Assembly: GCA_050633465.1 (NCBI GenBank)
Contig: JBOEGO010000002.1
Span: 434,001 to 498,000, forward strand
Direction: 5' to 3'
Length of the DNA stretch: 64,000 nucleotides
Source of the DNA: UBA3069 sp050633465
GTDB taxonomy: Bacteria; Pseudomonadota; Alphaproteobacteria; Rhodobacterales; Rhodobacteraceae
Part shown: piece by piece, positions 1 to 8,814 of the stretch
How the letters are laid out: each line of letters begins with the position of its first letter
How positions within the stretch are numbered: the first letter of the stretch is position 1
Notes under the pieces: model-generated
Database searches by the model: none
What the model saw: only the letters and a program-made list of their open reading frames with translations
What the model was told of the DNA's origin: nothing
Made by a program: the position numbers and the translations under genes

Positions 1-1923
1 GGCCATGGTTTCGCCCGTCGGAATGGCCGAGGACGGGAAATTCGCGCTCCAGCTGCCATCGGCGCCCACGGTGGCCATCAGGGACGTGGTGCCCATGGTG
101 ACCACAACGCTGGACCCTGCTTCGGCGGTGCCGGTCAGGATCACACCATCGGATGCTTCGGCAAAGTTGATGGTGCCGTCGCCTTCGACACCGGCGGTGT
201 TGATAGTGACCGAGGATTCAGTGTCGATGTTCAGGCTGCTGTTGGCCGTGGTGATATTGCCCGCACCATCGGTGGCGGTGGCGATCACCGGCAGGGTCAT
301 GGTGCCCTGGGGCACTTCGACTGCGGTATAGGTCACGGTCCATGTGCCATCAGCGGCCACCGTGGCCTGACGGGTGATTTCGCCCATCTTGACCGATACG
401 GTTGATCCCGCTTCGGCGGTGCCTGTCAGGGTCACGCCCTGTGCGGCCTCGGCTGCGTTGATGATGCCATCGGCGCCGCCATTGCCACCATTGATCGCAA
501 CCGACCCGATTGTATCCACACGGAAGCTTTCGGTCACGGAGCTGGCGTTGCCTGCCGCATCCACGGTGGATGCGGTGACATCAACGTCATATTCACCGGG
601 TGCCAGCGTGCTGAAATCAACCGACCAAGTGCCATCGGCGGCCACGGTTGCGGTTTGGGTCATGCTCTGCACCGTCACGGTCATGGTTGCACCCGCTGTC
701 GAGGTGCCGGTGATGGTCACGCCATCTGCGGCCTCGGCTGCGTTAACCACGCCGTCGCCCTCGATGCTGGATGCATTGATGGTGATGTCATGGGGCACCG
801 TATCGACAACCAACACATCGGTGTAGGTTTCGGAATTGCCGTATTGATCGGTCGCCGTAACGGAAATTTCCGTTTCATATTCGCCCGTTACGATCTCTTC
901 ACGGGTGTAGCTGACAGACCATGTGCCATCTTCACCCACGGTCAATTCGCGGATCGCCCCGCCACAAACCACAACCAGATCGGCCCCCGGTTCGGATGTG
1001 CCGGAAATATCCACACCGTCGGAATGATCCTCGGCATTGACCACAACACCTGTGGATTGCGTCCCATCGGTGAATTCGACCTCGGGCGCAGTGGTGTCGA
1101 TCAGGATGTTCGGGCCGTCCAGATCGGTTTCGGTGCCATTGGGTTCGACCACATGCACACGCACGTCATATTCGCCATCGGTGGGGAATGTGTCGCCCTC
1201 GAACGTGACACCCCAGTTGCCTGCCTGATCGGAATGGGTAACCAGCGTCTGATTGCCGATCACCACCTCTACTTCGGAGTCAGGATCAGCCGTGCCGGTG
1301 ATTTCAATTTTGGGATCGTCGCCGCCGGTGATGACGACCATGCCATCCTCGTTCACGGTGGGTGCGACATAGGTGCTGCCACCGCCGCCACCGCCACCGT
1401 CGCCGCCACCGCCGCCAGCGATCACTGCCGCGCCAGCCGCTGCCGCTGCGCCCGCACCCCAAAGGCCGGAACCCGCCAACAGGCCCGCGCCCAGCATCGA
1501 CACCTCGTCATCGCCTGCGCGGCCCGCAAAATCGGGGCCCATCACATGGCCATCATCGACGAAAATCAACTCTTCGGTCGGGCTCCACTTGCCCCACTCT
1601 TCGGTCGGACCGTATTGCGCATAAAGCGTGCCGCCGTCACCTTCGACCAGGGTCACCTCGTTCAGGAAACCGCCCGCCGAAATGAACAGCCGCGCGCCGT
1701 CACTGGTGAAATAGTTTTCCAGAACAACCGTGCGGCCATCCGCCAGCACGACCTGCAGGTCATTGCCGCTGCGCTGATAGGCGCTGACATCGAACTGACG
1801 CAAATGGAGTGAAATTTCGGATCCGCTGGCAACATCCACCGTGGTGGTGGAATTGTTTGCCGCTACTTCACCGCGCTGAACTGCGCCCATACCTGTACGG
1901 ACGACGAAATCGATCGCCTTCAT
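1..1923 (-). CDS. BapA-like Ig-repeat surface adhesin, C-terminus outside window
   Basis: Large reading frame entering from the left edge; only the first ~640 residues are visible and there is no stop inside the window. Seen: start ATG at 1921-1923, an N-terminal non-repetitive segment (MKAIDFVVRTGMG...) with a GNDLQVVLADGRTVVLENYF stretch near residues 52-72, a small-residue helix and glycine linker around residues 145-185 (LLAGSGLWGAGAAAAAG, then a GGGGG run), then repeated Ig-like modules of roughly 95-105 residues carrying 'GTADPDSEVEVVIG' and 'D.AGNWG..F' signatures. Known: this is the BapA/LapF-type prefix followed by bacterial Ig-like repeats in biofilm adhesins, normally exported by a type I system with the signal at the missing C-terminus. 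Inferred role: cell adhesion or biofilm matrix. Moderately confident of the class; the size is unknown. Confidence 0.8.
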   Translation of the reverse strand, partial: MKAIDFVVRTGMGAVQRGEVAANNSTTTVDVASGSEISLHLRQFDVSAYQRSGNDLQVVLADGRTVVLENYFTSDGARLFISAGGFLNEVTLVEGDGGTLYAQYGPTEEWGKWSPTEELIFVDDGHVMGPDFAGRAGDDEVSMLGAGLLAGSGLWGAGAAAAAGAAVIAGGGGGDGGGGGGGSTYVAPTVNEDGMVVITGGDDPKIEITGTADPDSEVEVVIGNQTLVTHSDQAGNWGVTFEGDTFPTDGEYDVRVHVVEPNGTETDLDGPNILIDTTAPEVEFTDGTQSTGVVVNAEDHSDGVDISGTSEPGADLVVVCGGAIRELTVGEDGTWSVSYTREEIVTGEYETEISVTATDQYGNSETYTDVLVVDTVPHDITINASSIEGDGVVNAAEAADGVTITGTSTAGATMTVTVQSMTQTATVAADGTWSVDFSTLAPGEYDVDVTASTVDAAGNASSVTESFRVDTIGSVAINGGNGGADGIINAAEAAQGVTLTGTAEAGSTVSVKMGEITRQATVAADGTWTVTYTAVEVPQGTMTLPVIATATDGAGNITTANSSLNIDTESSVTINTAGVEGDGTINFAEASDGVILTGTAEAGSSVVVTMGTTSLMATVGADGSWSANFPSSAIPTGETMA

Positions 1924-2414
1924 GATAACACCGCTCTACCTCTGGGGCTGCTTTATTGCTGCCCCGTTTTTATTGATGCCCCCTAATTAGCGCTTTTTTG
2001 CCACTATCGCTAGAGTCTTTTTGGGCCAAAACCACAAAATCCTACCACAAAGGAGACATCTTGGGGTAGATCGCCCACCCTTTTGACGGTGCCGGATTCA
2101 TACAAATTGACGTAAAGGCAATGGATTAACGTAGTTCAGGACCACGTTAACCTTTGATCCTGGCTTCGGCGATAAGTGCAACTTTTCTTTTAAAACTTAG
2201 GGAAATACCGCCTGATTCAGGATGAAAATGTAAATTTTCAGAATCTGCACAGGCCGAGTGACGAACTCGCGGCATGAGTCCGAAGCGGAGTGGCGATTCA
2301 CCTATAGGCAGAGTCGTCCATATCCGCCAACCACCCATATATTGTGGCAAAGGGGTGACAGTCCCCTAGGATCACAGCAGGCATGTTTGCCCCCATGCCG
2401 CTGCCATTCATGCA
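1924..2414. other. gene-free stretch with adhesin promoter region and inverted repeat
   Basis: About 490 bases with no convincing gene. It is AT-richer than its surroundings, as expected for a promoter region of the leftward adhesin gene. It holds the TTAACGT inverted repeat listed separately. A 67-codon leftward frame at 2147-2350 has no recognisable domain, signal peptide or coding bias and I do not call it. Confidence 0.6.
2126..2150. promoter_or_regulatory. inverted repeat TTAACGT-N11-ACGTTAA
   Basis: Perfect 7-base arms (2126-2132 and 2144-2150) separated by 11 bases, in the gap between the adhesin and RTX genes and about 200 bases upstream of the adhesin start. Half-site spacing of 18 bases centre to centre would suit a dimeric regulator. 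The regulator is not identified; the arms contain TTAAC, which resembles a CtrA half-site, but the inverted arrangement is not the usual CtrA box. Confidence 0.45.
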
Positions 2415-3506
2415 TTAGAAAATGAAATCATCGGCATCCAGATCACTGGCATCAACCCGCAGCACCCCGATGACATCCCCGTCAGGAATGATGATATCCG
2501 CGCCCTGCACCGTATCAGTCACCTGCAAATCCTGAAATCCATCCAGCCCGAATGCCGTCAGATCAATCCGGTCCAACCCGTTTTGATAATCGCAAATCCT
2601 GTCGCGTTCGCCATCGGGCGTGAACACAAAAACATCGGCATCCGCCCCCCCGCGATAGCTGTCAGCGCCCGCGCCACCGTCCAGCGTATCGGCCCCGCCG
2701 CTGCCTTGCATCCGGTCCATTCCGGCACCACCGGACAGGTAATCATCACCCACGCCGGAAAAGATGACGTCGTCACCCGCGCCCCCTTCGCAGGTATCAT
2801 TGCCACTGCCCCCGAGCAGCCGGTCCTGCCCCGCGCCGCCCTGCAACAGGTCGTCGCCACTGTTGCCCACAATGTTGTCGTCATCCTCGGCACCGATCAT
2901 CGTATCATTGCCATTGCCGCCCAGCATATTGTCATTGCCCGCGCCGCCGTGAATATAGTCGTGACCGGTTTGACCATCCATCAGGTCGTTCCCTGAATCG
3001 CCATACATCACGTCATCGCCGCGCCCGCCAATCACCCGATCCGCGCCGCTGCCGCCGAATATCGTATCATTGCCATAGTTGCCATTGATCCGGTCATCGC
3101 CATAGCCACCCTGAATTGAATCATGGCCCTCGCCGCCATCAATGCGGTCGTTTCCCGCCTCTCCATACAGGTTGTCATTACCATCGCCGCCGCTCAGGTA
3201 ATCATCGCCCGCGCCCCCCCAAAGGCTGTCGTCGCCCGGATCACCACGCAGGGTGTCCTGCCCGTCACCACCATAGATCGAGTCATCACCAGCCAACCCG
3301 CGCAGGCTGTCATTGCCACCATTCCCCGCAAGGTAGTCGCTGTTATCACCACCGCTGATGTCATTGTCCGCCGCGCTGCCGGAAATCGCATAATGCGGGC
3401 CGGTTGCTGCCGCTACCGGTGCAAACGCCGGCGCAATCGGTTGCGTCACATCAGGGCGCAGGCGCAGGGCTTTGCCCAGAGGGACAAGGGGAGAGGGCAG
3501 ATCCAA
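2415..3506 (-). CDS. RTX calcium-binding repeat protein (hemolysin-type)
   Basis: 363 residues. After a ~50-residue N-terminal segment, residues ~52-275 are an almost uninterrupted array of GGxGxDxLx nonapeptides (for example GGAGDDYLSGGDGNDNL), the calcium-binding parallel beta-roll of RTX proteins. The last ~80 residues lack repeats and end in DADDFIF, typical of a type I secretion signal; there is no Sec signal peptide. Start: TTG at 3504-3506, chosen because AAAGGA lies 9 bases upstream and the frame has no ATG. No enzymatic domain is present, so it may be structural or matrix-associated. It lies beside the adhesin and may share its exporter, which is not in the window. No ABC/HlyD genes are nearby. 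Confidence 0.88.
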   Translation of the reverse strand: MDLPSPLVPLGKALRLRPDVTQPIAPAFAPVAAATGPHYAISGSAADNDISGGDNSDYLAGNGGNDSLRGLAGDDSIYGGDGQDTLRGDPGDDSLWGGAGDDYLSGGDGNDNLYGEAGNDRIDGGEGHDSIQGGYGDDRINGNYGNDTIFGGSGADRVIGGRGDDVMYGDSGNDLMDGQTGHDYIHGGAGNDNMLGGNGNDTMIGAEDDDNIVGNSGDDLLQGGAGQDRLLGGSGNDTCEGGAGDDVIFSGVGDDYLSGGAGMDRMQGSGGADTLDGGAGADSYRGGADADVFVFTPDGERDRICDYQNGLDRIDLTAFGLDGFQDLQVTDTVQGADIIIPDGDVIGVLRVDASDLDADDFIF

Positions 3507-3529
3507 CTTTCAGGTTCCTTTGAATGGAT

Positions 3530-3542
3530 TCACATAATGTGA
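3530..3542. promoter_or_regulatory. palindrome TCACAT-A-ATGTGA upstream of RTX gene
   Basis: Perfect 6+1+6 palindrome, 24 bases upstream of the TTG start of the RTX protein. The half-sites resemble those of CRP/FNR-family regulators but in reversed order (TCACA...TGTGA). It would lie in the 5' leader or core promoter, suggesting repression. No regulator assigned. Confidence 0.4.
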
Positions 3543-3668
3543 CAAAGGAATCCTAACACCGCCTTAAGCCCACAAAGCCGGACGGGATTGCGGCACAATC
3601 GAGGCGTATCGCACCAATTTTATATGGGTTTTCCTTGACACCGCGCACTGCTGCCCGCGCCAGAACGC

Positions 3669-3703
3669 AACAGGCCCGCCCCAGTGTATAGGGCGGGCCT
3701 GTT
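3669..3703. terminator. strong hairpin downstream of hflC
   Basis: Perfect 13-bp stem (3669-3681 with 3691-3703) and a 9-base loop, 36 bases beyond the hflC stop. The following U-tract on the leftward strand is weak, but the position and strength fit transcription termination of the hflK-hflC operon. Confidence 0.65.
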
Positions 3704-3739
3704 TACTATTGTTAACGCTTACGCCTGCAGATGCGGCGC

Positions 3740-4621
3740 TTATTCTGTCGCGATACGATCCGATTTCAGATAATCGAAAAAGCTGCTGTCAGGTGTCATC
3801 ACCATCGACGAATTGCCCTTGGTCAGGGCTTCTTCATAGGCCTGAAGCGAACGGTAAAAGTTGAAAAACTCGGGGTCCGCACCATAGGCCGTGGCGAAAA
3901 TCGCGTTGCGGCGGGCGTCGGCCTCGCCTCGGGTCACGTTGGCGTCACGATCGGCAACCGACAGGGTTTCCACCACGGTGCGATCCGCCAGGGCGCGCAC
4001 ACGCTGCGCGGCCTCGTTACCACGGGCGATTTCATCCGCCGCTTCGCGCTCACGTTCGGCACGCATCCGGGCAAAGGTCGCCTCGAGGTTCTGATCCGGC
4101 AGGTTGGTTTCTTTCAACCGCACATCGACCACGTCCAGCCCCAAGCCCTGCGCCGAAGCACGGGCCTGATCACGGATGCGCGTCATCAACGAACGGCGAT
4201 CCTCGGACAAAATCGTATCTGATGTCACCTGATCGGCACCCAGAACCTCGCGGATTTGCGCGTTCAGGATGGATGACAGACGGTCCTCGGCCACGCGCAG
4301 ACCACCGGCGCCCACGGCCTGACGGAACTGCACCACATTGGCGATGCGGTAACGGGCAAAGGCATCCACGGTCAGGCGGCGGTCATCCGACGGCGTCACC
4401 TCGATCCGCTGGGTGTCCAGCGACAGGATGCGATCATCGTAACGCACAACATCCTGAATCAGGGGCATTTTGAAATACAGCCCCGGCTCTTCTTTTACAT
4501 CCTTGATCTGGCCAAATTGCAGGATAAGCGCCTTTTCGCGTTCATCCACAACGAACAGCGACGACAGGATGCCCGCCACCACAATCGCGATCACGGGGAT
4601 AAGGTAGGTCGTTTTTTTCAT
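3740..4621 (-). CDS. hflC: protease modulator HflC
   Basis: 293 residues. Seen: one N-terminal membrane segment (residues 5-25, TYLIPVIAIVVAGILSSLFV), then an SPFH/band-7 domain (VDEREKALILQFGQI...) and a charged coiled-coil tail (ARMRAEREREAADEIARGNEAAQRVRALADR). Known: HflC pairs with HflK to form the large membrane complex that restrains the FtsH protease; the SPFH domain faces the periplasm. It begins one base after the hflK stop (TGA-T-ATG), so the two are translationally coupled. Length and architecture are normal. The usual downstream DegP/DegQ protease gene of this order is not seen here; an RTX gene follows instead. Confidence 0.96.
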   Translation of the reverse strand: MKKTTYLIPVIAIVVAGILSSLFVVDEREKALILQFGQIKDVKEEPGLYFKMPLIQDVVRYDDRILSLDTQRIEVTPSDDRRLTVDAFARYRIANVVQFRQAVGAGGLRVAEDRLSSILNAQIREVLGADQVTSDTILSEDRRSLMTRIRDQARASAQGLGLDVVDVRLKETNLPDQNLEATFARMRAEREREAADEIARGNEAAQRVRALADRTVVETLSVADRDANVTRGEADARRNAIFATAYGADPEFFNFYRSLQAYEEALTKGNSSMVMTPDSSFFDYLKSDRIATE

Positions 4622-4622
4622 A

Positions 4623-5861
4623 TCAGTTGCCCCCCGTCTGGGTGTTGCGGCGCAGTTCGTTCAGCGACAGATAGGGCACGACGCCTCCGCTGCCCTGACC
4701 GCCGGTCATGCTCTCGTCAAGGATGGTTTTATCCACCGATCCCAGCACCTTTTCCATGGTTTCCAGATACAGGCGACGGCGCGTGACCTCTGGCGCTTTG
4801 GCGTATTCCTCGAAGACCGAGCTAAAGCGCGATGCTTCACCTTCGGCCTCGTTGACCACGCGGGCGCTATAGGCTGCGGCCTCTTCCAATGTCTGCGCGG
4901 ATTGACCGCGTGCTTCGGCCAACACACGGTTGGCATAGGCGTCGGCCTCGCGTTGCAGGCGGTCGCGCTGTTGCTCGGCAGCCTGCACTTCGCGGAAACT
5001 GTCGATCACATCCAGCGGCGGATCGGCCTTTTCCAGGTTGACCCGCACCACATTGATGCCGCTTTCGTATTCGTTCAGCGTGGCCTGGATGCGCTCCATC
5101 GCGGTGTCCGCGATCAAACCACGATCACGGTTCAAAATGGGCGCAAGGTTGGATGCCGCGATAATTTCGCGCATCACCGATTCAGATACGGCGCGCACGG
5201 TTTCCTTGGGTTCGGCGATATTGAACAGAAAATCCGTGGGGTTTGAAATATTCCAAACCACCTGAAAATCAATATCGACGATATTGGCATCGGTGGTCAG
5301 CATCAGACCCATTTCCGCCACCGTCTGCGCCCGCATGGACGAACTGATAGAAGAGGTGCGTTTCACCACGCCAGACCCCTGCGAGCCGATATTTTCGGTG
5401 CGTTCTGTGGTGGTGTCGATCACCTCGGCTGTGACAAAGGGCCACCATGCCATGTGCGGGCCATCATCCGTCACGCGAAATTCCTTGCCCAGCAACAGTT
5501 CAACGCCCTGTTGTTCGGGTTTCACGGTGTAAAAACTGGCAAAGCCATAGAGCACCACAGCCACAAGCGCCGCAAGGCCAAGCGTGCCGCGTGTGAACGC
5601 AGGGCCAGAGGGGCCGCCGGTGCCGCCGCCATTGCCGTTGCCGCGATTGCCGCCACGGCCACCCATCAACACACGCAATTGCTCCTGACCTTTGCGCATC
5701 AACTCGTCGATTTCGGGGATCTGGCCTTCTTCGCCGGGGCGGCGTCCGCCCCCGCCTTCGGTGCCGTTGCCGCGTGCGCCATTGGGGCGATCATCGTCGC
5801 CGCCGCGTCCACCGCCGCTGTTGCCGCCGCCGCCCCAGGGGCCGCCAGATTGTCCAGCCAT
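4623..5861 (-). CDS. hflK: FtsH protease activity modulator HflK
   Basis: 412 residues. The N-terminal ~75 residues are Gly/Arg-rich and disordered (MAGQSGGPWGGGGNSGGG...), followed by one membrane segment (about residues 92-112) and an SPFH domain with 'RVTDDGPHMAWWPFV' and a coiled coil rich in Ala, Glu and Arg. Known: partner of HflC around FtsH in the inner membrane. Start chosen at 5861: AAGGA lies ~10 bases upstream and the Gly-rich N-terminus is typical of HflK; an earlier in-frame codon at 5960 has no family support. First gene of the hflK-hflC pair, downstream of gor with a ~176-base gap. Confidence 0.96.
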   Translation of the reverse strand: MAGQSGGPWGGGGNSGGGRGGDDDRPNGARGNGTEGGGGRRPGEEGQIPEIDELMRKGQEQLRVLMGGRGGNRGNGNGGGTGGPSGPAFTRGTLGLAALVAVVLYGFASFYTVKPEQQGVELLLGKEFRVTDDGPHMAWWPFVTAEVIDTTTERTENIGSQGSGVVKRTSSISSSMRAQTVAEMGLMLTTDANIVDIDFQVVWNISNPTDFLFNIAEPKETVRAVSESVMREIIAASNLAPILNRDRGLIADTAMERIQATLNEYESGINVVRVNLEKADPPLDVIDSFREVQAAEQQRDRLQREADAYANRVLAEARGQSAQTLEEAAAYSARVVNEAEGEASRFSSVFEEYAKAPEVTRRRLYLETMEKVLGSVDKTILDESMTGGQGSGGVVPYLSLNELRRNTQTGGN

Positions 5862-6037
5862 GTAGCTATCGTCCTTTTGTTCGTAACCGGCTTTCGCCCT
5901 TTGACAAAGCGCCGCCGGAATGCGGCGGCGCTGATATGTTTCTAAACTGGGCAGGATCACGGAAAATTCAACCCGTATTCGCCCAATAATGGTGCAGAAA
6001 TCACACCTTTCGGCCTGAAAACCGCCCCCGTGGTGAT

Positions 6038-7399
6038 TTAATCGTAATGGCGCGTCACTGTCGACATGGTGACCAGCTCTTCGGCCATGGTGGGATGCAC
6101 GGCGCAGGTGGCATCGAACTGCTCCTTGGTTGCGCCCATTTTCACGGCAATTCCGGCCAGCTGGATCATCTCACCCGCCTGCGGCGCCACGATGTGGCAC
6201 CCCAGAACGCGGCGGGTATCGGCGCAAACAATCAGTTTCATCAGCACCCGCGCAGGTTTACCCGCAAAGGCAGTTTGCATCGGCTTGAAAGAGGTGGCGT
6301 AGACCTCGATCGGTCCCTTTTCGCGGGCCTCTTCCTCGGACAGGCCAACAGTGCCCATTTCAGGCTGGGTAAAGATCGCAGTGGGGATAAGATCGTGATC
6401 GGGCTTGGTCGGATTGCCCTTGAACGCGGTTTCAACAAAGGCCATGCCCTCGCGGATCGCAACAGGGGTCAGGTTGACGCGGTTGGTGGCATCCCCCACG
6501 GCCCAGATGCTGTCGACATCGGTTTTGGAATAGGCATCAACCAGCACCTCTCCGCCACGCCCCAATCGCACACCGGCCTGTTCCAGCCCCATATCATCGG
6601 TATTGGGGCGGCGTCCGGTGGCAAACAACACGGTTTCAAACACCTGCTCTGTGCCGTTGGTGGCCTTGACGCGAATGCCGCCACCATCTTTTTCCAGCGA
6701 CAGGATGTCGGTGCCCAGATGCAGGTCAATCCCGTTCTGGATCATCTCCTCGGCCACCAGACCGCGGGCCTCGTCATCGAAACCGCGCAACACCTGCGCG
6801 CCGCGATAATACTGCGTCACCTTGGTGCCCAGACCGTTCATCACACCGGCGAATTCACAGGCGATATAGCCGCCACCGATGATCAGCATGGATTGCGGCA
6901 GGGCATCCATGTGGAAAATATCGTTCGAGGTCATGCCCAGTTCCGCCCCCGGCAGATCGGGTTTCACGGGGGTGCCCCCCATGGCCAACAGGATGTGACG
7001 GGCGGTGAACTCCTCGCCCGTGGACAGTTTGATACCATGCGGGCCGGTCACCGTGGCACGTGCGTCAAAGCTGTGAACGTTGTTGTTTTTCAGGATGTTG
7101 CGGTAAATCCCCTCCAGCCGGTCCAACTCGGCGTGGAGCCTGGATTTGAACTCGGGCCAGTGGAACCCCGATTGGCTGGCCTGCCAACCATAGGCGCGGG
7201 CCTCTTCGATCATGGCGGGAAAACCGGATGCAAACACCATCAGTTTTTTGGGAACACAGCCGCGAATGACACAGGTGCCGCCGTAACGGTCTTCCTCGGC
7301 CAGGGCCACCTTTTGCCCGTTCTGCGCCGCCACGCGACCGGCGCGCACCCCGCCCGAACCACCACCGATCACGAAAAGGTCGAAATCAAAATCTGCCAT
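6038..7399 (-). CDS. gor: glutathione-disulfide reductase
   Basis: 453 residues. Seen: FAD-binding motif VIGGGSGGVRAG near residues 9-20, redox-active disulfide GGTCVIRGCVPKK (Cys43, Cys48), NADPH-binding GGGYIACEFAGV, the FAD motif 'IWAVGDAT' and the C-terminal catalytic AVHPTMAEE His-Glu pair. Known: NADPH-dependent reduction of glutathione disulfide in the cytoplasm. The CVIRGC spacing marks the glutathione-reductase branch rather than lipoamide dehydrogenase. Start at 7399 gives the family N-terminus and an AAAAAGG ribosome site; an in-frame extension to 7486 looks untranslated. Lies between rpiA and hflK on the same strand. Confidence 0.95.
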   Translation of the reverse strand: MADFDFDLFVIGGGSGGVRAGRVAAQNGQKVALAEEDRYGGTCVIRGCVPKKLMVFASGFPAMIEEARAYGWQASQSGFHWPEFKSRLHAELDRLEGIYRNILKNNNVHSFDARATVTGPHGIKLSTGEEFTARHILLAMGGTPVKPDLPGAELGMTSNDIFHMDALPQSMLIIGGGYIACEFAGVMNGLGTKVTQYYRGAQVLRGFDDEARGLVAEEMIQNGIDLHLGTDILSLEKDGGGIRVKATNGTEQVFETVLFATGRRPNTDDMGLEQAGVRLGRGGEVLVDAYSKTDVDSIWAVGDATNRVNLTPVAIREGMAFVETAFKGNPTKPDHDLIPTAIFTQPEMGTVGLSEEEAREKGPIEVYATSFKPMQTAFAGKPARVLMKLIVCADTRRVLGCHIVAPQAGEMIQLAGIAVKMGATKEQFDATCAVHPTMAEELVTMSTVTRHYD

Positions 7400-7691
7400 G
7401 GGATGCGCCTTTTTTCTGCTGTCTGTTGAGCACAGATGTATGCGTTTGCGCCACGGTGTCCACCCCAAGGCGCCGCGATGTTTCAACCGGCCACGCGAAT
7501 GTCAGGTGATACCCCCTGCGAGGCGCAAATTTTAACAACAAACGGCTCCCGCCCAATCGCCGCTTTTCTAACGAAAACCGCTCTTGGTTGGGCATGGCCC
7601 CACGGCTTGCGCCGCGTGGCCCTTGGCGCCCGCCCAGCCTGCGCCCGCCTAGCCTTCATTGTTCTATAAATACCTAAGGCGCGGTCAGGCT

Positions 7692-8480
7692 TCAGTCATC
7701 CAGATCACTAAACAGATTGTCGGCTTCGACAAAATCAATCCGGTCCTGTTCTACTGTGCCTTCGTTGATATCGCGCACTTCGACGCGACCATCGCCAAAG
7801 CCCAGAACGACGGCATCACAAATGTCGATGAACAACCCGTTTTCAACCACGCCGGGGATCTGGTTCAACACCATCGACAACTGTCGTGCATTGCCGATCC
7901 GGTTCAGGTGCAAATCAAGGATATGGTTGCCCTCGTCCGTCACAAATGGAGCCGAACCATTCATACGCAGAGTGACCTCTCGGCCCAGAACATCCATGGA
8001 AATCAGCATTTCCTCTAGCAGGGCGCGGCTGGTTTGCCAGCCAAAAGGGATCACCTCGACCGGCAGCGGGAAATTGCCCAGTGACTCGACCTCTTTGCCG
8101 ATGTCGGCGATGACGATCATCTGGTCACTGGCCGTGGCCACGATTTTTTCCTGCAACAGCGCACCTCCGCCGCCCTTGATCAGGTTCAGGTCACCGTCGA
8201 ATTCGTCCGCTCCGTCAATGGTCACGTCCAGCCATTTTGCCTCGTCCAGCGAAATCACCTCGATCCCGACTTCGCGGGCCAATTGGGCCGTGCGGGTCGA
8301 TGTCGGCACGCCCTTGATGCGCAGCCCCTGTTCGCGCACCATTTCGCCAAGGCAACGCACCATCCACGCAGCGGTGGACCCGGTGCCCAATCCGACGCGC
8401 ATTCCGTCCTCGACATAATCCACAGCACGTTTTGCAGCGACAAATTTGGCCTTGTCGATGGGTGACAATTCTCCGGTCAT
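7692..8480 (-). CDS. rpiA: ribose-5-phosphate isomerase A
   Basis: 262 residues. Seen: GLGTGSTAAW (phosphate loop), 'TIDGADEFD' (catalytic Asp pair) and 'IKGGGGALLQEK' with the conserved Lys, all in family order. Known: interconverts ribose-5-phosphate and ribulose-5-phosphate in the non-oxidative pentose phosphate pathway. Start at 8480 is preceded by AAGGGAAT at the right spacing and matches the family N-terminus (MTGELSPIDKAKF). The C-terminal ~30 residues are acidic (ending LFSDLDD), slightly longer than in enteric homologues. Upstream of gor on the same strand with a 292-base gap. Confidence 0.96.
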   Translation of the reverse strand: MTGELSPIDKAKFVAAKRAVDYVEDGMRVGLGTGSTAAWMVRCLGEMVREQGLRIKGVPTSTRTAQLAREVGIEVISLDEAKWLDVTIDGADEFDGDLNLIKGGGGALLQEKIVATASDQMIVIADIGKEVESLGNFPLPVEVIPFGWQTSRALLEEMLISMDVLGREVTLRMNGSAPFVTDEGNHILDLHLNRIGNARQLSMVLNQIPGVVENGLFIDICDAVVLGFGDGRVEVRDINEGTVEQDRIDFVEADNLFSDLDD

Positions 8481-8814
8481 AGCAGCGATTCCCTTGGGCT
8501 TGTTGGGCAGATTCCAGCTGCTTATAGGCAAATTGACCCGTAGGAGCGAGAGGCAAAGCCACCATATCGCAAGCAGCCCCAACCGAATATTCCAGGGGCT
8601 GACCCGCAATCAGGCCCGACAATATGTCGCCCGGCTCTGCCAAGAACATATCGCCAACCCATCTGCATTCAGGCCAAACCGCAGCACCCTGCGGGCATAT
8701 TCAGCGCGGCGGGTGACGTTGAATATGCCGGGTATGGTTGCCTGACCGCGGGCGTGATCCTGAACGCCGTTTCAACATCTACCTGCCGCGCAGGATCAGA
8801 CGTGTCATATATGG
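8481..8814. other. gene-free stretch upstream of rpiA, with hairpin
   Basis: 334 bases between the start of rpiA and the end of the EF-hand gene, both leftward. It must hold the rpiA promoter. The only structure I see is the inverted repeat at 8694-8729. No plausible small gene found. Confidence 0.5.
8694..8729. repeat. inverted repeat GGCATATTCA-N16-TGAATATGCC
   Basis: Perfect 10-base arms around a GC-rich 16-base loop, about 85 bases beyond the stop of the leftward EF-hand gene. It lacks a U-tract, so it may be a weak terminator for that gene or a regulator site; not resolved. Confidence 0.4.

Noticed and set aside
2147..2350. 67-codon leftward frame between adhesin and RTX genes
   Set aside because: No domain, signal or ribosome site support.
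5600..5861. Gly/Arg-rich tract as a possible separate repeat element
   Set aside because: It is the normal disordered N-terminus of HflK.
6047..7429. Rightward 460-codon open frame
   Set aside because: Antisense to gor.
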